This document shows positions 42,855 through 50,881 of a stretch of DNA of 64,000 bases, one piece after another; within the stretch, counting starts at the first letter, position 1; each line of letters begins with the position of its first letter. This DNA is from Nakamurella panacisegetis (GTDB lineage Bacteria; Actinomycetota; Actinomycetes; Mycobacteriales; Nakamurellaceae), in contig NZ_LT629710.1 in NCBI RefSeq assembly GCF_900104535.1, positions 1,240,001-1,304,000 on the forward strand, in the 5' to 3' direction. Under the pieces are notes generated by a model. That model saw only the letters and a list, made by a program, of their open reading frames with translations. It had not been told where the DNA came from and made no database searches. The translations under genes and the position numbers were made by a program.

Positions 42855-43799
42855 ATGAAGTTCAACGATGATGCCCAACTGGACGCTTCCCAGGTGGAGG
42901 ACCGCCGCGGTGCGACCGGATCAGGTGGCGGAGGTGGCTTCAGCCTCGGGCGCGGCGGGCTGGCCGGGGGCGGGCTCGGCATCATCGGCGTCCTGATCTT
43001 CGTCGGCATCCAGCTGTTCTCCGGGGGCGGGAGCGGGTCCTCGAGTACGGCGCTCAGCGACGTCCTGGCCCAGGTCGCCGGCAACGGCACACCGACCACG
43101 CAGGTGGCCAGCGACCAGTTGTCCTGCCCGCAGGGGGCCGACAGCAGTGACGACTGCCAGGTGCTGGCCATCATCAACTCGGTGCAGGCCTTCTGGTCGC
43201 AGCAGCTCGCGACCTCCGGCACCAGCTACACCAAGGCGAACACCGTGTTCTTCAGCGGGCAGACCCCGACCGGGTGCGGAACCGGCGAGACCGGCATGGG
43301 GCCGTTCTACTGTCCGACCGACCGGCACGTCTACATCGACCTCAGCTTCTGGCAGGAGCTCAAGACCCAGTTCGGCGCCAACGACGCGCTCTTCACCCAG
43401 GCCTACGTGCTGGCCCATGAGTACGGCCACCACGTGCAGGACCTGCTGGGCACCAACGCCCGGGTGTCCAGCGCCAAAGGCGCGACGTCCGGATCGGTGC
43501 GGCTGGAGCTGCAGGCCGACTGCTACGCCGGGGTCTGGGCCAAGAACGCGTCCACCGTCGCCGGGAGTGACGGGAAGGTGCTGATCAGCGACATCACCGC
43601 GGCCGACGTGGCCAACGCGCTGGACACCGCCGGGAAGATCGGCGACGACTACATCCAGACCCACCTGGGCGGCGGGTCGGTCGACACCTCCCAGTTCACC
43701 CACGGCTCCTCGGCCCAGCGCAAGAAGTGGTTCACCGCCGGTTACACGTCGGGAAAGCCCGGTGCCTGCAACACCTTCGACACGAGCAACCTGGGCTGA
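42855..43799 (+). CDS. YpfJ-type neutral zinc metallopeptidase
   Basis: The 314-residue protein has a Gly-rich N-terminal part and one membrane segment (LGIIGVLIFVGIQLF). The peptidase domain has VYIDLSFWQELKTQFGANDA, the zinc motif VLAHEYGHHVQDLLG and RLELQADCYAGVWAKNAS with the third ligand. This is the putative neutral zinc metallopeptidase family (DUF-type YpfJ/KPN). It is probably membrane-anchored with the enzyme outside. Substrates are unknown. Start MKFNDDAQLDASQVEDRRGA is the usual start for the family. Confidence 0.88.
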   Translation: MKFNDDAQLDASQVEDRRGATGSGGGGGFSLGRGGLAGGGLGIIGVLIFVGIQLFSGGGSGSSSTALSDVLAQVAGNGTPTTQVASDQLSCPQGADSSDDCQVLAIINSVQAFWSQQLATSGTSYTKANTVFFSGQTPTGCGTGETGMGPFYCPTDRHVYIDLSFWQELKTQFGANDALFTQAYVLAHEYGHHVQDLLGTNARVSSAKGATSGSVRLELQADCYAGVWAKNASTVAGSDGKVLISDITAADVANALDTAGKIGDDYIQTHLGGGSVDTSQFTHGSSAQRKKWFTAGYTSGKPGACNTFDTSNLG

Positions 43800-43843
43800 G
43801 CCCCGGCGCGACTGGCTGGCCACCCGGTCGGACGAGCCGAGGG

Positions 43844-44506
43844 TCAGACCCCGAACGAGGTCCGGCACGCCTCGAACCCGGCCACCTGGACCGACCAGCC
43901 GGGTTTGTTGAACGTTTCCGGGATAAGCAGCAGCCGCTGGTCGACCGCCGCCTCGCCCGGCCGCCGCTGCACCACGTCGCTGCCGTCCGGGACGTACCCG
44001 AGCTTCCGGGACACCGCCTGCGAAGCCGGATTGTCCGTGAACGCCGCGCTGGTGGCCCGGGTCGCCTTGAGGTGATCGAACGCGAAATCCAGCACCGCGG
44101 CCCGCATCTCGGTGCCGTATCCCTGCCCCTGATGGACGCGACCGAGCCACGAACCGGAGGCCACCACTCGCGTCACGGCGAAGTTCCGGGCGGTGATCTC
44201 CTGCAGCCCGAGCAGGGCCCCGCGGGAGCGTACGGCGAACTGCACACTCCAGTCGTCCGGCTCGGATTCGGCGCGGATCCGCCAGTGGTAACGGAGCGTG
44301 TTGGCGATCAGCTCGGCACGCGGAGCGTCCGTCCACGGCGTCAGGAACGGCATCCGGTCCGCCGGGTGGATGCCGGCCAGCACGAGGTCGACCAGCTCGG
44401 CCAGGTCGTCGTCGCAGATCGGCCGCAGGATCAATCGCGGAGTGGCCAGCCGCAGTCCGAAGAGCGGCCAGAGCCTGGTCAGGGCGTCCCTCGACGTCGC
44501 GGTCAT
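43844..44506 (-). CDS. GNAT-family N-acetyltransferase
   Basis: The 220-residue protein has LRLATPRLILRPICDDDLAE, LLGLQEITARNFAVTRVVAS, acetyl-CoA-loop LGRVHQGQGYGTEMRAAVL and ATRATSAAFTDNPASQAVSR KLGY spread over the C-terminal half. These are typical of RimJ/RimL-like GNATs. The substrate (protein N-terminus, small amine or antibiotic) cannot be told. It is convergent with the metallopeptidase gene. Confidence 0.85.
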   Translation of the reverse strand: MTATSRDALTRLWPLFGLRLATPRLILRPICDDDLAELVDLVLAGIHPADRMPFLTPWTDAPRAELIANTLRYHWRIRAESEPDDWSVQFAVRSRGALLGLQEITARNFAVTRVVASGSWLGRVHQGQGYGTEMRAAVLDFAFDHLKATRATSAAFTDNPASQAVSRKLGYVPDGSDVVQRRPGEAAVDQRLLLIPETFNKPGWSVQVAGFEACRTSFGV

Positions 44507-44562
44507 GACGTGAGCCTGCCACCTGCAGATCGGTCGGCGGTGAGCGGATTACCCTCTGACCC

Positions 44563-45555
44563 ATGCTGGCGATCACGCAGGACAGCTTCGGCGGCCCGGA
44601 ACTGCTGCACCTCACGGAGGTTCCGGACCCGGAGATCGGACCCGACGACGTCCTGATCCAGACCGCCGCGTGCGCCGTGAACCGGGCTGACCTGCTGCAA
44701 CGGCAGGGCCACTACCCGCCGCCGGCCGGCGCCTCCCCCATCCTGGGCCTCGAATGCTCCGGGACGATCGTCGCGATCGGTTCGGCGGTGACGTCCTGGG
44801 CGGTCGGCGATCAGGTCTGCGCCCTGCTCTCCGGCGGCGGGTACGCCGAACTGGTCGCCGTACCCGCACCCCAGGTGCTCCCCCGGCCGACCGGCGTTGC
44901 CCTCGTCGACGCCGCCGGGCTGCCCGAGGTGACCTGCACGGTGTGGTCGAACCTGATCATGCGGGCGGGCCTGCGGGCCGGACAGACGCTGCTGGTCCAG
45001 GGCGGCACATCGGGCATCGGGACGATGGCCATCCAGGTCGGCAAGGCCGCCGGGGCCACCGTGATCGTCACCGGGTCCCGCGAGGCCGGCCTGCGACGTT
45101 GCCGAGAGCTCGGTGCCGACGTCACCGTGAACTACTCGTCCGAAGACTTCGTGGAGGCCGTGGCCGCCGCCACCGACGGGGCCGGAGCCGATGTCATCCT
45201 GGACGTGGTCGGGGCGAAGTACCTGCAGCGCAACATTTCCGCACTGGCGTTGGACGGTTCATTGGTGATCATCGGCATGCAGGGCGGAGCGAAGAGCGAA
45301 CTGGACATCGGCGCCCTGATGGCCCGGCGCGGCGCCGTCATCGCGACTGCTCTGCGCAGCCGCGCGGTCACCGGTCACGGATCCAAGGGTGAGATCGTCA
45401 CCGCCGTCACCGACCACCTCTGGCCGCTGATCTCGGCCGGCACCGTGCGTCCGGTGATCGACGTCGTCCTCCCGTTGGCCGAGGCCGCCCAGGCCCACCG
45501 GCGGATGGCGGAGGGTGGCCACGTCGGGAAGATCGTGCTGAGCGTTTCTCGGTAG
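44563..45555 (+). CDS. NAD(P)H-quinone oxidoreductase (PIG3-like, zinc-independent)
   Basis: The 330-residue protein has DVLIQTAACAVNRADLLQRQ and GHYPPPAGASPILGLECSGT, the family-typical N-terminus, and the NADPH site LLVQGGTSGIGTMAIQVGKA. It lacks zinc ligands. The ending EAAQAHRRMAEGGHVGKIVL is standard. It is probably a quinone reductase used in detoxification. It may be co-transcribed with bpa, which starts 42 bp on. Confidence 0.9.
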   Translation: MLAITQDSFGGPELLHLTEVPDPEIGPDDVLIQTAACAVNRADLLQRQGHYPPPAGASPILGLECSGTIVAIGSAVTSWAVGDQVCALLSGGGYAELVAVPAPQVLPRPTGVALVDAAGLPEVTCTVWSNLIMRAGLRAGQTLLVQGGTSGIGTMAIQVGKAAGATVIVTGSREAGLRRCRELGADVTVNYSSEDFVEAVAAATDGAGADVILDVVGAKYLQRNISALALDGSLVIIGMQGGAKSELDIGALMARRGAVIATALRSRAVTGHGSKGEIVTAVTDHLWPLISAGTVRPVIDVVLPLAEAAQAHRRMAEGGHVGKIVLSVSR

Positions 45556-45597
45556 GTTGGACGGGCAGCACCAGGACGCAACGAGAGGCAGCACAGG

Positions 45598-46152
45598 ATG
45601 ACGGAGCAATCTCCACGCTTTGTGGTGGTCGGACCCGACGGGCAGCCCGTCGGCATGGCCGGGCACGCCCAGCTGACGTCTGCTCCGGCGGAGGCGGAGG
45701 CGGACGCCCCGAGCGCGGAGGACGCGGAGCGGGCCATCGGCGAACCGGCGAAGGTGATGCGCATCGGCACCATGATCAAGCAGCTGCTGGAGGAGGTGCG
45801 GGCGGCTCCGCTCGACGAGGCCAGCCGGGTGCGGCTCAAGGACATCCATGCGGCGTCGATCAAGGAGCTGGAATCGGGCCTGACCCCGGACCTCCGGGAG
45901 GAGCTGGAGCGGCTGACCCTGCCCTTCACCGAGGACTCGGTTCCGTCGGACGCCGAACTCCGCATCGCCCAGGCGCAGCTGGTGGGCTGGCTGGAAGGGG
46001 TCTTCCACGGCCTGCAGGCCGCACTGGTGGCCCAGCAGTTGGCGGCCAGGGCGCAGCTCGAGCAGATGCGCCGCGGCGCGCTGCCCCCCGGTTCGCACGA
46101 CGGGCCGGACGGCCCCGCCGGTGGCCACACCGGTAGCGGGCAGTACCTGTAG
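45598..46152 (+). CDS. bpa: Bacterial proteasome activator
   Basis: The 184-residue protein has a variable N-terminus, a helical core (AKVMRIGTMIKQLLEEVRAA, LKDIHAASIKELESGLTPDL, LRIAQAQLVGWLEGVFHGLQ, QLAARAQLEQMRRG) and ends SGQYL. The final GQYL is the HbYX-type tail that docks into the proteasome alpha ring and opens its gate. The family (Bpa/PafE) forms a dodecameric ring that feeds unfolded proteins to the 20S proteasome without ATP. No other proteasome gene is in the window. Confidence 0.92.
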   Translation: MTEQSPRFVVVGPDGQPVGMAGHAQLTSAPAEAEADAPSAEDAERAIGEPAKVMRIGTMIKQLLEEVRAAPLDEASRVRLKDIHAASIKELESGLTPDLREELERLTLPFTEDSVPSDAELRIAQAQLVGWLEGVFHGLQAALVAQQLAARAQLEQMRRGALPPGSHDGPDGPAGGHTGSGQYL

Positions 46153-46186
46153 GCGGCCGGACCGGCGTCAGGGAGGATCTGGTTCC

Positions 46187-47560
46187 ATGCCCACGGTTTT
46201 GAAATCCACGGTGAACCGCGACCGCCTGTCCGAGTTGTACGAGCGCGAACGCGCCACGTTCGTCCTGACCCATCCACGGTCGGCGGCGCTGGCCGAGCAG
46301 GCCGCCACGCACATGCCGGGTGGTGTGCCGATGAGTTGGATGGTCAAGTGGCCCGGTGACTTTCCGATCTTCATCGATACCGCGAAGGGCGCCCACTTCA
46401 CCGACGTCGACGGGATCGACTACGTGGACTTCTGTCTCGGCGACACGGGCGCCATGGCCGGGCACTCCCCCGCCGCCACCATCGCTGCGGTGACGGCCCA
46501 ACTGGCCAAGGGCATCACCACCATGCTGCCCACGGCGGATGCCATCACCGTGTCGGCCGAACTGGCCGAGCGATTCGGACTTCCGTTGTGGCAGTTCACC
46601 TTGACCGCCACCGACGCGAATCGTCATGCCATTCGGTACGCCCGGCTGCTGACCGGTCGGCGCAAAATCGTGGTCCACAACTTCTGCTACCACGGCAGCG
46701 TCGACGAGGCCTTCGCCACGCTGGACGCCGACGGCCGCACCGTGGACCGTCGGTCCAACATCGGGCCCGGCGTGCCGACGTCGGAGACGACCATCGTCGT
46801 CGAGTTCAACGATCTCGCGGCGATGGAAGCGGCCCTGGCCACTGGCGAGGTGGCCGCCGTCCTGCTGGAGCCGGCGCTGACCAACATCGGCATCGTGCTT
46901 CCGGCTCCGGGCTACCACCAGGCCGTCCGGGAGCTCACGCGCCGGTACGGCGTGGTGCTGATCAACGACGAGACCCACACCATCTGCGCCGGGCCCGGCG
47001 GGTTGACCCGGGCGGCCGGCCTGGAGCCGGACATGCTGGTGATCGGGAAGTCGATCGGCGGCGGAATTGCCTGCGGCACCTTCGGCATGACGGACGAGAT
47101 GGCCGGCCGCATCGAACGGATGGTCCCGCTGGAGGACATCGACGTCGGCGGTATCGGCGGGACCCTGGCCGGCAACGGACTGTCGATGGCCGCGATGGCG
47201 GCCACCCTGACCGAAGTACTGACCGAGGCGGCGTTCGTGAAGATGATCCCGCTGGCCGACCGCTGGGCCGACGGCGTCCAGGCCGGGATCGATGCGGTCG
47301 GCGCGCCGTGGCACGTCACGCGGTTGGGGTGCCGGGCCGAGTACGGATTCTCCCCGGAGGAGCCGGTGAACGGCTCGGAGGCGGCGGCGTCCGACGACTT
47401 CGAACTGCAGCAGCTACTGCACCTCTACGCCCTGAACCGCGGAATCCTGCTGACCCCGTTCCACAACATGGCTCTGATGTGCCCGGACACCACCGAAGCC
47501 GATGTCGATGCCCACACGCAGATGTTCGCCGACCTGTGCCAGGAGCTCTTCGCGGGCTGA
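46187..47560 (+). CDS. Class III PLP-dependent aminotransferase
   Basis: The 457-residue protein has ERERATFVLTHPRSAALAEQ, MPGGVPMSWMVKWPGDFPIF, VDFCLGDTGAMAGHSPAATI, LINDETHTICAGPGGLTRAA and the PLP Lys in MLVIGKSIGGGIACGTFGMT. It resembles glutamate-1-semialdehyde-type aminotransferases of the aspartate-aminotransferase class III group. The close polyamine genes suggest an amine such as GABA or a diamine as donor, but the sequence does not fix the substrate. GGAGG lies nine bases before the ATG. Confidence 0.85.
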   Translation: MPTVLKSTVNRDRLSELYERERATFVLTHPRSAALAEQAATHMPGGVPMSWMVKWPGDFPIFIDTAKGAHFTDVDGIDYVDFCLGDTGAMAGHSPAATIAAVTAQLAKGITTMLPTADAITVSAELAERFGLPLWQFTLTATDANRHAIRYARLLTGRRKIVVHNFCYHGSVDEAFATLDADGRTVDRRSNIGPGVPTSETTIVVEFNDLAAMEAALATGEVAAVLLEPALTNIGIVLPAPGYHQAVRELTRRYGVVLINDETHTICAGPGGLTRAAGLEPDMLVIGKSIGGGIACGTFGMTDEMAGRIERMVPLEDIDVGGIGGTLAGNGLSMAAMAATLTEVLTEAAFVKMIPLADRWADGVQAGIDAVGAPWHVTRLGCRAEYGFSPEEPVNGSEAAASDDFELQQLLHLYALNRGILLTPFHNMALMCPDTTEADVDAHTQMFADLCQELFAG

Positions 47561-47632
47561 TCGGGCGGGGCGGCGAAAACCGATGCCGCGGCCCGGGATT
47601 GGATCTGGCCGGCCCCGGGAACTGTGCGACGC

Positions 47633-47788
47633 ATGTTACTCGTCGTGGTTCTCATCGTCCTGGCCATTCTCTTCGGCATCGGCGGGCTGGTGCTCACCGG
47701 TCTCAAGTGGCTGTTGATCATCGCGCTGGTGCTGCTCATCGCCGGCGTCATCAGCGGTGTGCTCGGCCGCGGCCGCACCAAGGTCTGA
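47633..47788 (+). CDS. 51-residue membrane protein
   Basis: The short frame MLLVVVLIVLAILFGIGGLV continues with LKWLLIIALVLLIAGVISGV and a basic tail LGRGRTKV. It has two hydrophobic helices around a short turn and a positive cytoplasmic end. Similar tiny hydrophobic proteins are widespread in actinobacteria without a known role. It is the last plus-strand gene before the repeat array. Confidence 0.7.
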   Translation: MLLVVVLIVLAILFGIGGLVLTGLKWLLIIALVLLIAGVISGVLGRGRTKV

Positions 47789-47798
47789 CCAGTCCCCG

Positions 47799-48070
47799 GC
47801 TGCGCACAGGGCTCCGCAAACGGCTCTGCCGCTGCGGATAGGCCGCTGCGCATAGGCGGCTGCGCATAGGGAACTGCGCATACGGTTCGGCCTGGCAGCA
47901 AACATCCTGCGCATACGGAACTGCCCGGCGCATACGGTTCGGCCCAGATCGCGTCGAAACTGCTGCTGATCAGGAAGAACTGTATGCGCCGGACCGAACT
48001 GTATGCGCCGGACCGAGCTATACGCGCGGGGCCGATCCGTACGCGCTGGACGGGACTGTATGCGCGGGAA
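47799..48070. repeat. Array of short repeats in two opposed blocks
   Basis: The 302-bp gap between convergent genes is filled by about twelve copies of a short motif. Seven copies of TGCGCATA(C/G)GG-like sequence lie at about 47801, 47833, 47847, 47861, 47875, 47908 and 47928. Five copies in the opposite orientation (CTGTATGCGC and variants) lie at about 47980, 47999, 48017, 48037 and 48055, spaced ~19 bp. The two blocks together make a large imperfect palindrome. It is not a CRISPR array: units are short, adjacent and inverted. A bidirectional terminator or protein-binding cluster is possible. Confidence 0.8.
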
Positions 48071-48090
48071 AGCTACGGCCCCGGAGCGCC

Positions 48091-50472
48091 CTAGAGGGCG
48101 CGGCTGTGCGGCGACTCCTTCGCGGGACCCGTCTGCGGGCGCACCGGCTCCGGGTGCGGATCGCCCGGCTTGGTCGGGGCCGGCCCGGAATCCCGCAGGT
48201 TGCCCGAGTCGATCGCCGCTGGACCCTGCTCGCGCATGGCCCAGGGCGAGCCGTATTCCGTGAGCAGCGTCAGGAACGGAACCGCGTCGAAGGCCTCCGG
48301 CCCCAGCACGCCGGCCCCGGACCAGGCGCCGCGGGCGATGAGCTCCATGGCGACCACCGGGCACACCGCGGTCTGCCAGACGACCGCCTGGGAGTTGTAC
48401 TCCCGCATCGACCACTCGTTGTCGACCACGTGGTAGAGGTACACCTCCCGCGGATTGCCCTGCTTGTCCAGGCCCTTGACCCAGGTGCCGGCGCAGGTCT
48501 TGCCGTGCATCTTGTCGCCTAGGGTGGCCGGGTCGGGGAGCAGCACGGCGATGACGTCACGCGGGGAGACCATCACCGACCCGACCTGCAGCCGCTCGGC
48601 CGAGTCGATGCCCAACTTGCGCTGCAGCTTGAGCATCTCGATGAACTCCTGGCCGAGGCCGTACTTGAACGTCACGCGGTTGGTGTCCAGCCAGCGCGGC
48701 ATCAGCAGGACTTCCTCGTGCTCCACATTGACGCACTCGACCGGTCCGATGCCCTCCGGGAAGTCGAACACCTCAGGCTCGGAGAACGGCGCCGTGGTGA
48801 ACCAGCCGCGGCCCTTCTCGTAGATGATCGGCGGGTTCAGGCACTCCTCGATCGTCGTCCAGATGGAGAACGTCGGTGCGAAGTCGTAGCCGTCCACCTG
48901 GAGGTTGCCGCCATCGCGGACCCCGATCTCCTCGATGTGGCTGAACAGGTGGTCCGAGGCGTATTTGGCGAAGACGTCGGACAGGCCCGGCTCGACCCCC
49001 ATGCCGACCAGTGCGATCCGGTCGGCCGCCTCCCACTGCGCGGCCATGGCGAACTGCTCGTCGCCGAGCATGACGCCCGGGGTGTTGAACGGGTCGGACG
49101 GATGCGGATGCGACAGCGACATGGCCATGTCGAGGTAGTGCGCCTTGCCCTGCAGCGCGGCGTTGAACAGCGGCATGACGAACCGCGGATCGGTGGCGTT
49201 GAGCAGCAGGTCGCAGCGATACCGGCTCAGCAGCCCCACCACGTCCTCGATCTTGCGCGCGTCGACCTGCGCCGGGATGAACCGCCCGTCGCCGACCGAT
49301 TCACAGGTGTGCTCGGACTTGGCCAGGTCGTAGTCGGCGACCACCATGGCTTCGATGTAGTCCCTCCGGGCCGCGGTGGCCACCACCGCCGAGCCGACGC
49401 CGCCCGCCCCGACCAGCAGCACCCGGAGCTTGCCCGGGGACGAGCGCACCGCCGGAGCATTCCGTCCGGCCAGCACCGGGGTGGATTCGTCCCACACCGT
49501 CCCGGCGGCGGCATCCGCACGACGACGGGCGATGCCGGACAACGTCTCCAGCACCACCCGGTTGCCGAGCATCGCGGTGACGTCGGCATGGTCGTACGGC
49601 GGGGCGACCTCGACGATCTCCAGGCCGACCAGATTGACCTCGCGCCCGATCCGGCGAACCGCGTCCAGCAGTTCCCGGCCGGTCAGGCCACCTGGCTCCG
49701 GAGTGCCGGTGCCCGGGGCCAGACCGGGGTCGACCACATCGATGTCGACGGACAGGAACACGCCGTCGGTGTCTACCGAGGCCAACGCGATGGCTTCGGT
49801 CAGCACGTCGTCCAGACCGCGCCGCTGGATCTCGGCCATCTCGAATCCGCGCATGCCCTGCTCGGCCATCCAGGCCAGCTCCGGCGGCTCCGGCCAATAG
49901 CCGCGCAGCCCGATCTGGAAGAACTTGCTGCCCTTGACCGCGCCCGACTCGATGACGCGCCGCATCGGCAGGCCGTGGCCGTAGAGGGACCCGAACTGGA
50001 TGTCGCCGGTATCGGCGTGGGCGTCGAAGTGGATGACGGCGATCCGCCCGTACCCATAGTGCTCGGCCAGACCCGTGATGTCGGCCATGGCCACGGTGTG
50101 GTCGCCGCCCAGCACGATCGGGATCTTGTCGGCCGCGGCCAGCTGGGTGATCACCGTCTGCAGAGCCCGCAGGGATCTGATCGTCTCGGTCGGGGCCATC
50201 TCGACGTCACCGGCGTCGACGACGCCCAGGTCGAGCAACGGGTCCACCCGGAGCGAGAGGTGGGGCCGGGAGCCGGTGTGCTCGGAATAGTCGACGGTGC
50301 GCAGGGCCATCGGGCCCATCCGGGCGCCGGACCGGTAGGAGGTCCCCGAGTCGTACGGAGCTCCGACGATCACGGCGGACGCGTCGGCGTAGGTGGAGGG
50401 ATCGGACAGATCGCAGCGCGGAACTCCGGTGAAGGTGACATCGGGTCCGTACATTGCGCCGTAGCGCGCCAT
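48091..50472 (-). CDS. Agmatinase fused to a saccharopine-dehydrogenase-type domain
   Basis: The 793-residue protein joins two enzymes. The first ~325 residues are a ureohydrolase with all manganese ligands: LGGDHTVAMADITG, VIHFDAHADTGD and LSVDIDVVDPGLAPGTGTPE; agmatinase hydrolyses agmatine to putrescine and urea. From about residue 345 a new Rossmann domain begins (LRVLLVGAGGVGSAVVATAA) and continues as a saccharopine/carboxynorspermidine-dehydrogenase-like protein (LLNATDPRFVMPLFNAALQG, ALVGMGVEPGLSDVFAKYAS). A ~30-residue Pro-rich tail ends it. The ATG at 50472 is chosen because AGGAG is 11 bases before it; a TTG three codons earlier is too close to it. The fusion suggests putrescine or agmatine is passed to an NAD(P)-linked step. 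Confidence 0.85.
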   Translation of the reverse strand: MARYGAMYGPDVTFTGVPRCDLSDPSTYADASAVIVGAPYDSGTSYRSGARMGPMALRTVDYSEHTGSRPHLSLRVDPLLDLGVVDAGDVEMAPTETIRSLRALQTVITQLAAADKIPIVLGGDHTVAMADITGLAEHYGYGRIAVIHFDAHADTGDIQFGSLYGHGLPMRRVIESGAVKGSKFFQIGLRGYWPEPPELAWMAEQGMRGFEMAEIQRRGLDDVLTEAIALASVDTDGVFLSVDIDVVDPGLAPGTGTPEPGGLTGRELLDAVRRIGREVNLVGLEIVEVAPPYDHADVTAMLGNRVVLETLSGIARRRADAAAGTVWDESTPVLAGRNAPAVRSSPGKLRVLLVGAGGVGSAVVATAARRDYIEAMVVADYDLAKSEHTCESVGDGRFIPAQVDARKIEDVVGLLSRYRCDLLLNATDPRFVMPLFNAALQGKAHYLDMAMSLSHPHPSDPFNTPGVMLGDEQFAMAAQWEAADRIALVGMGVEPGLSDVFAKYASDHLFSHIEEIGVRDGGNLQVDGYDFAPTFSIWTTIEECLNPPIIYEKGRGWFTTAPFSEPEVFDFPEGIGPVECVNVEHEEVLLMPRWLDTNRVTFKYGLGQEFIEMLKLQRKLGIDSAERLQVGSVMVSPRDVIAVLLPDPATLGDKMHGKTCAGTWVKGLDKQGNPREVYLYHVVDNEWSMREYNSQAVVWQTAVCPVVAMELIARGAWSGAGVLGPEAFDAVPFLTLLTEYGSPWAMREQGPAAIDSGNLRDSGPAPTKPGDPHPEPVRPQTGPAKESPHSRAL

Positions 50473-50751
50473 GGGATTCAACTCTCCTGCTCGTTGGTCG
50501 GCCCTGGGTGGATTCGGGCCGTTCGTTGCCGTTCAGTTGTTGCCGTTCACCGCGCCGCGGTGACGCTCCTGGTGCTGTCAGCTTGGCCGTGGGCACAACG
50601 CATGTGCAAGTGCGACGGCGTTCACACAACGGATGATGCGTGAGGCGGGCGTACCAGCCGTGCCCGGGTTCGATGGCTCAACGGAAGGCGCCCGTCGCAT
50701 TCGGATGTTGCGGCCGGCCGATGACGGCGGATCCCGGCCATCCCGGGCGGC

Positions 50752-50833
50752 GGCGTGGATCAACTTCGTCGTTTTGGGACTCGAGTGACGCAAGTGGTCA
50801 CTTTCGTCCACGCCTGCGAAGTTGATCCACGCC
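50752..50833. repeat. 82-bp element with 16-bp terminal inverted repeats (copy 2)
   Basis: GGCGTGGATCAACTTC (50752-50767) and its exact reverse complement (50818-50833) bound a 50-bp interior that is 80 percent identical to the reverse of the interior of the copy at 31185. It starts 49 bp past the stop of the oxidase gene ending at 50882. The rest of the 409-bp gap (50473-50751) must hold the promoter of the agmatinase fusion; I see no convincing box there. Confidence 0.85.
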
Positions 50834-50881
50834 GAACGCGGGGTCACGCCCAACACGGGCTCACGCTTCGGACACGGCGGG

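Noticed and set aside
47799-48070. Possible CRISPR or tRNA-like cluster
   Set aside because: Motifs are too short, irregularly spaced and present in both orientations; no cas genes or tRNA folds are seen.
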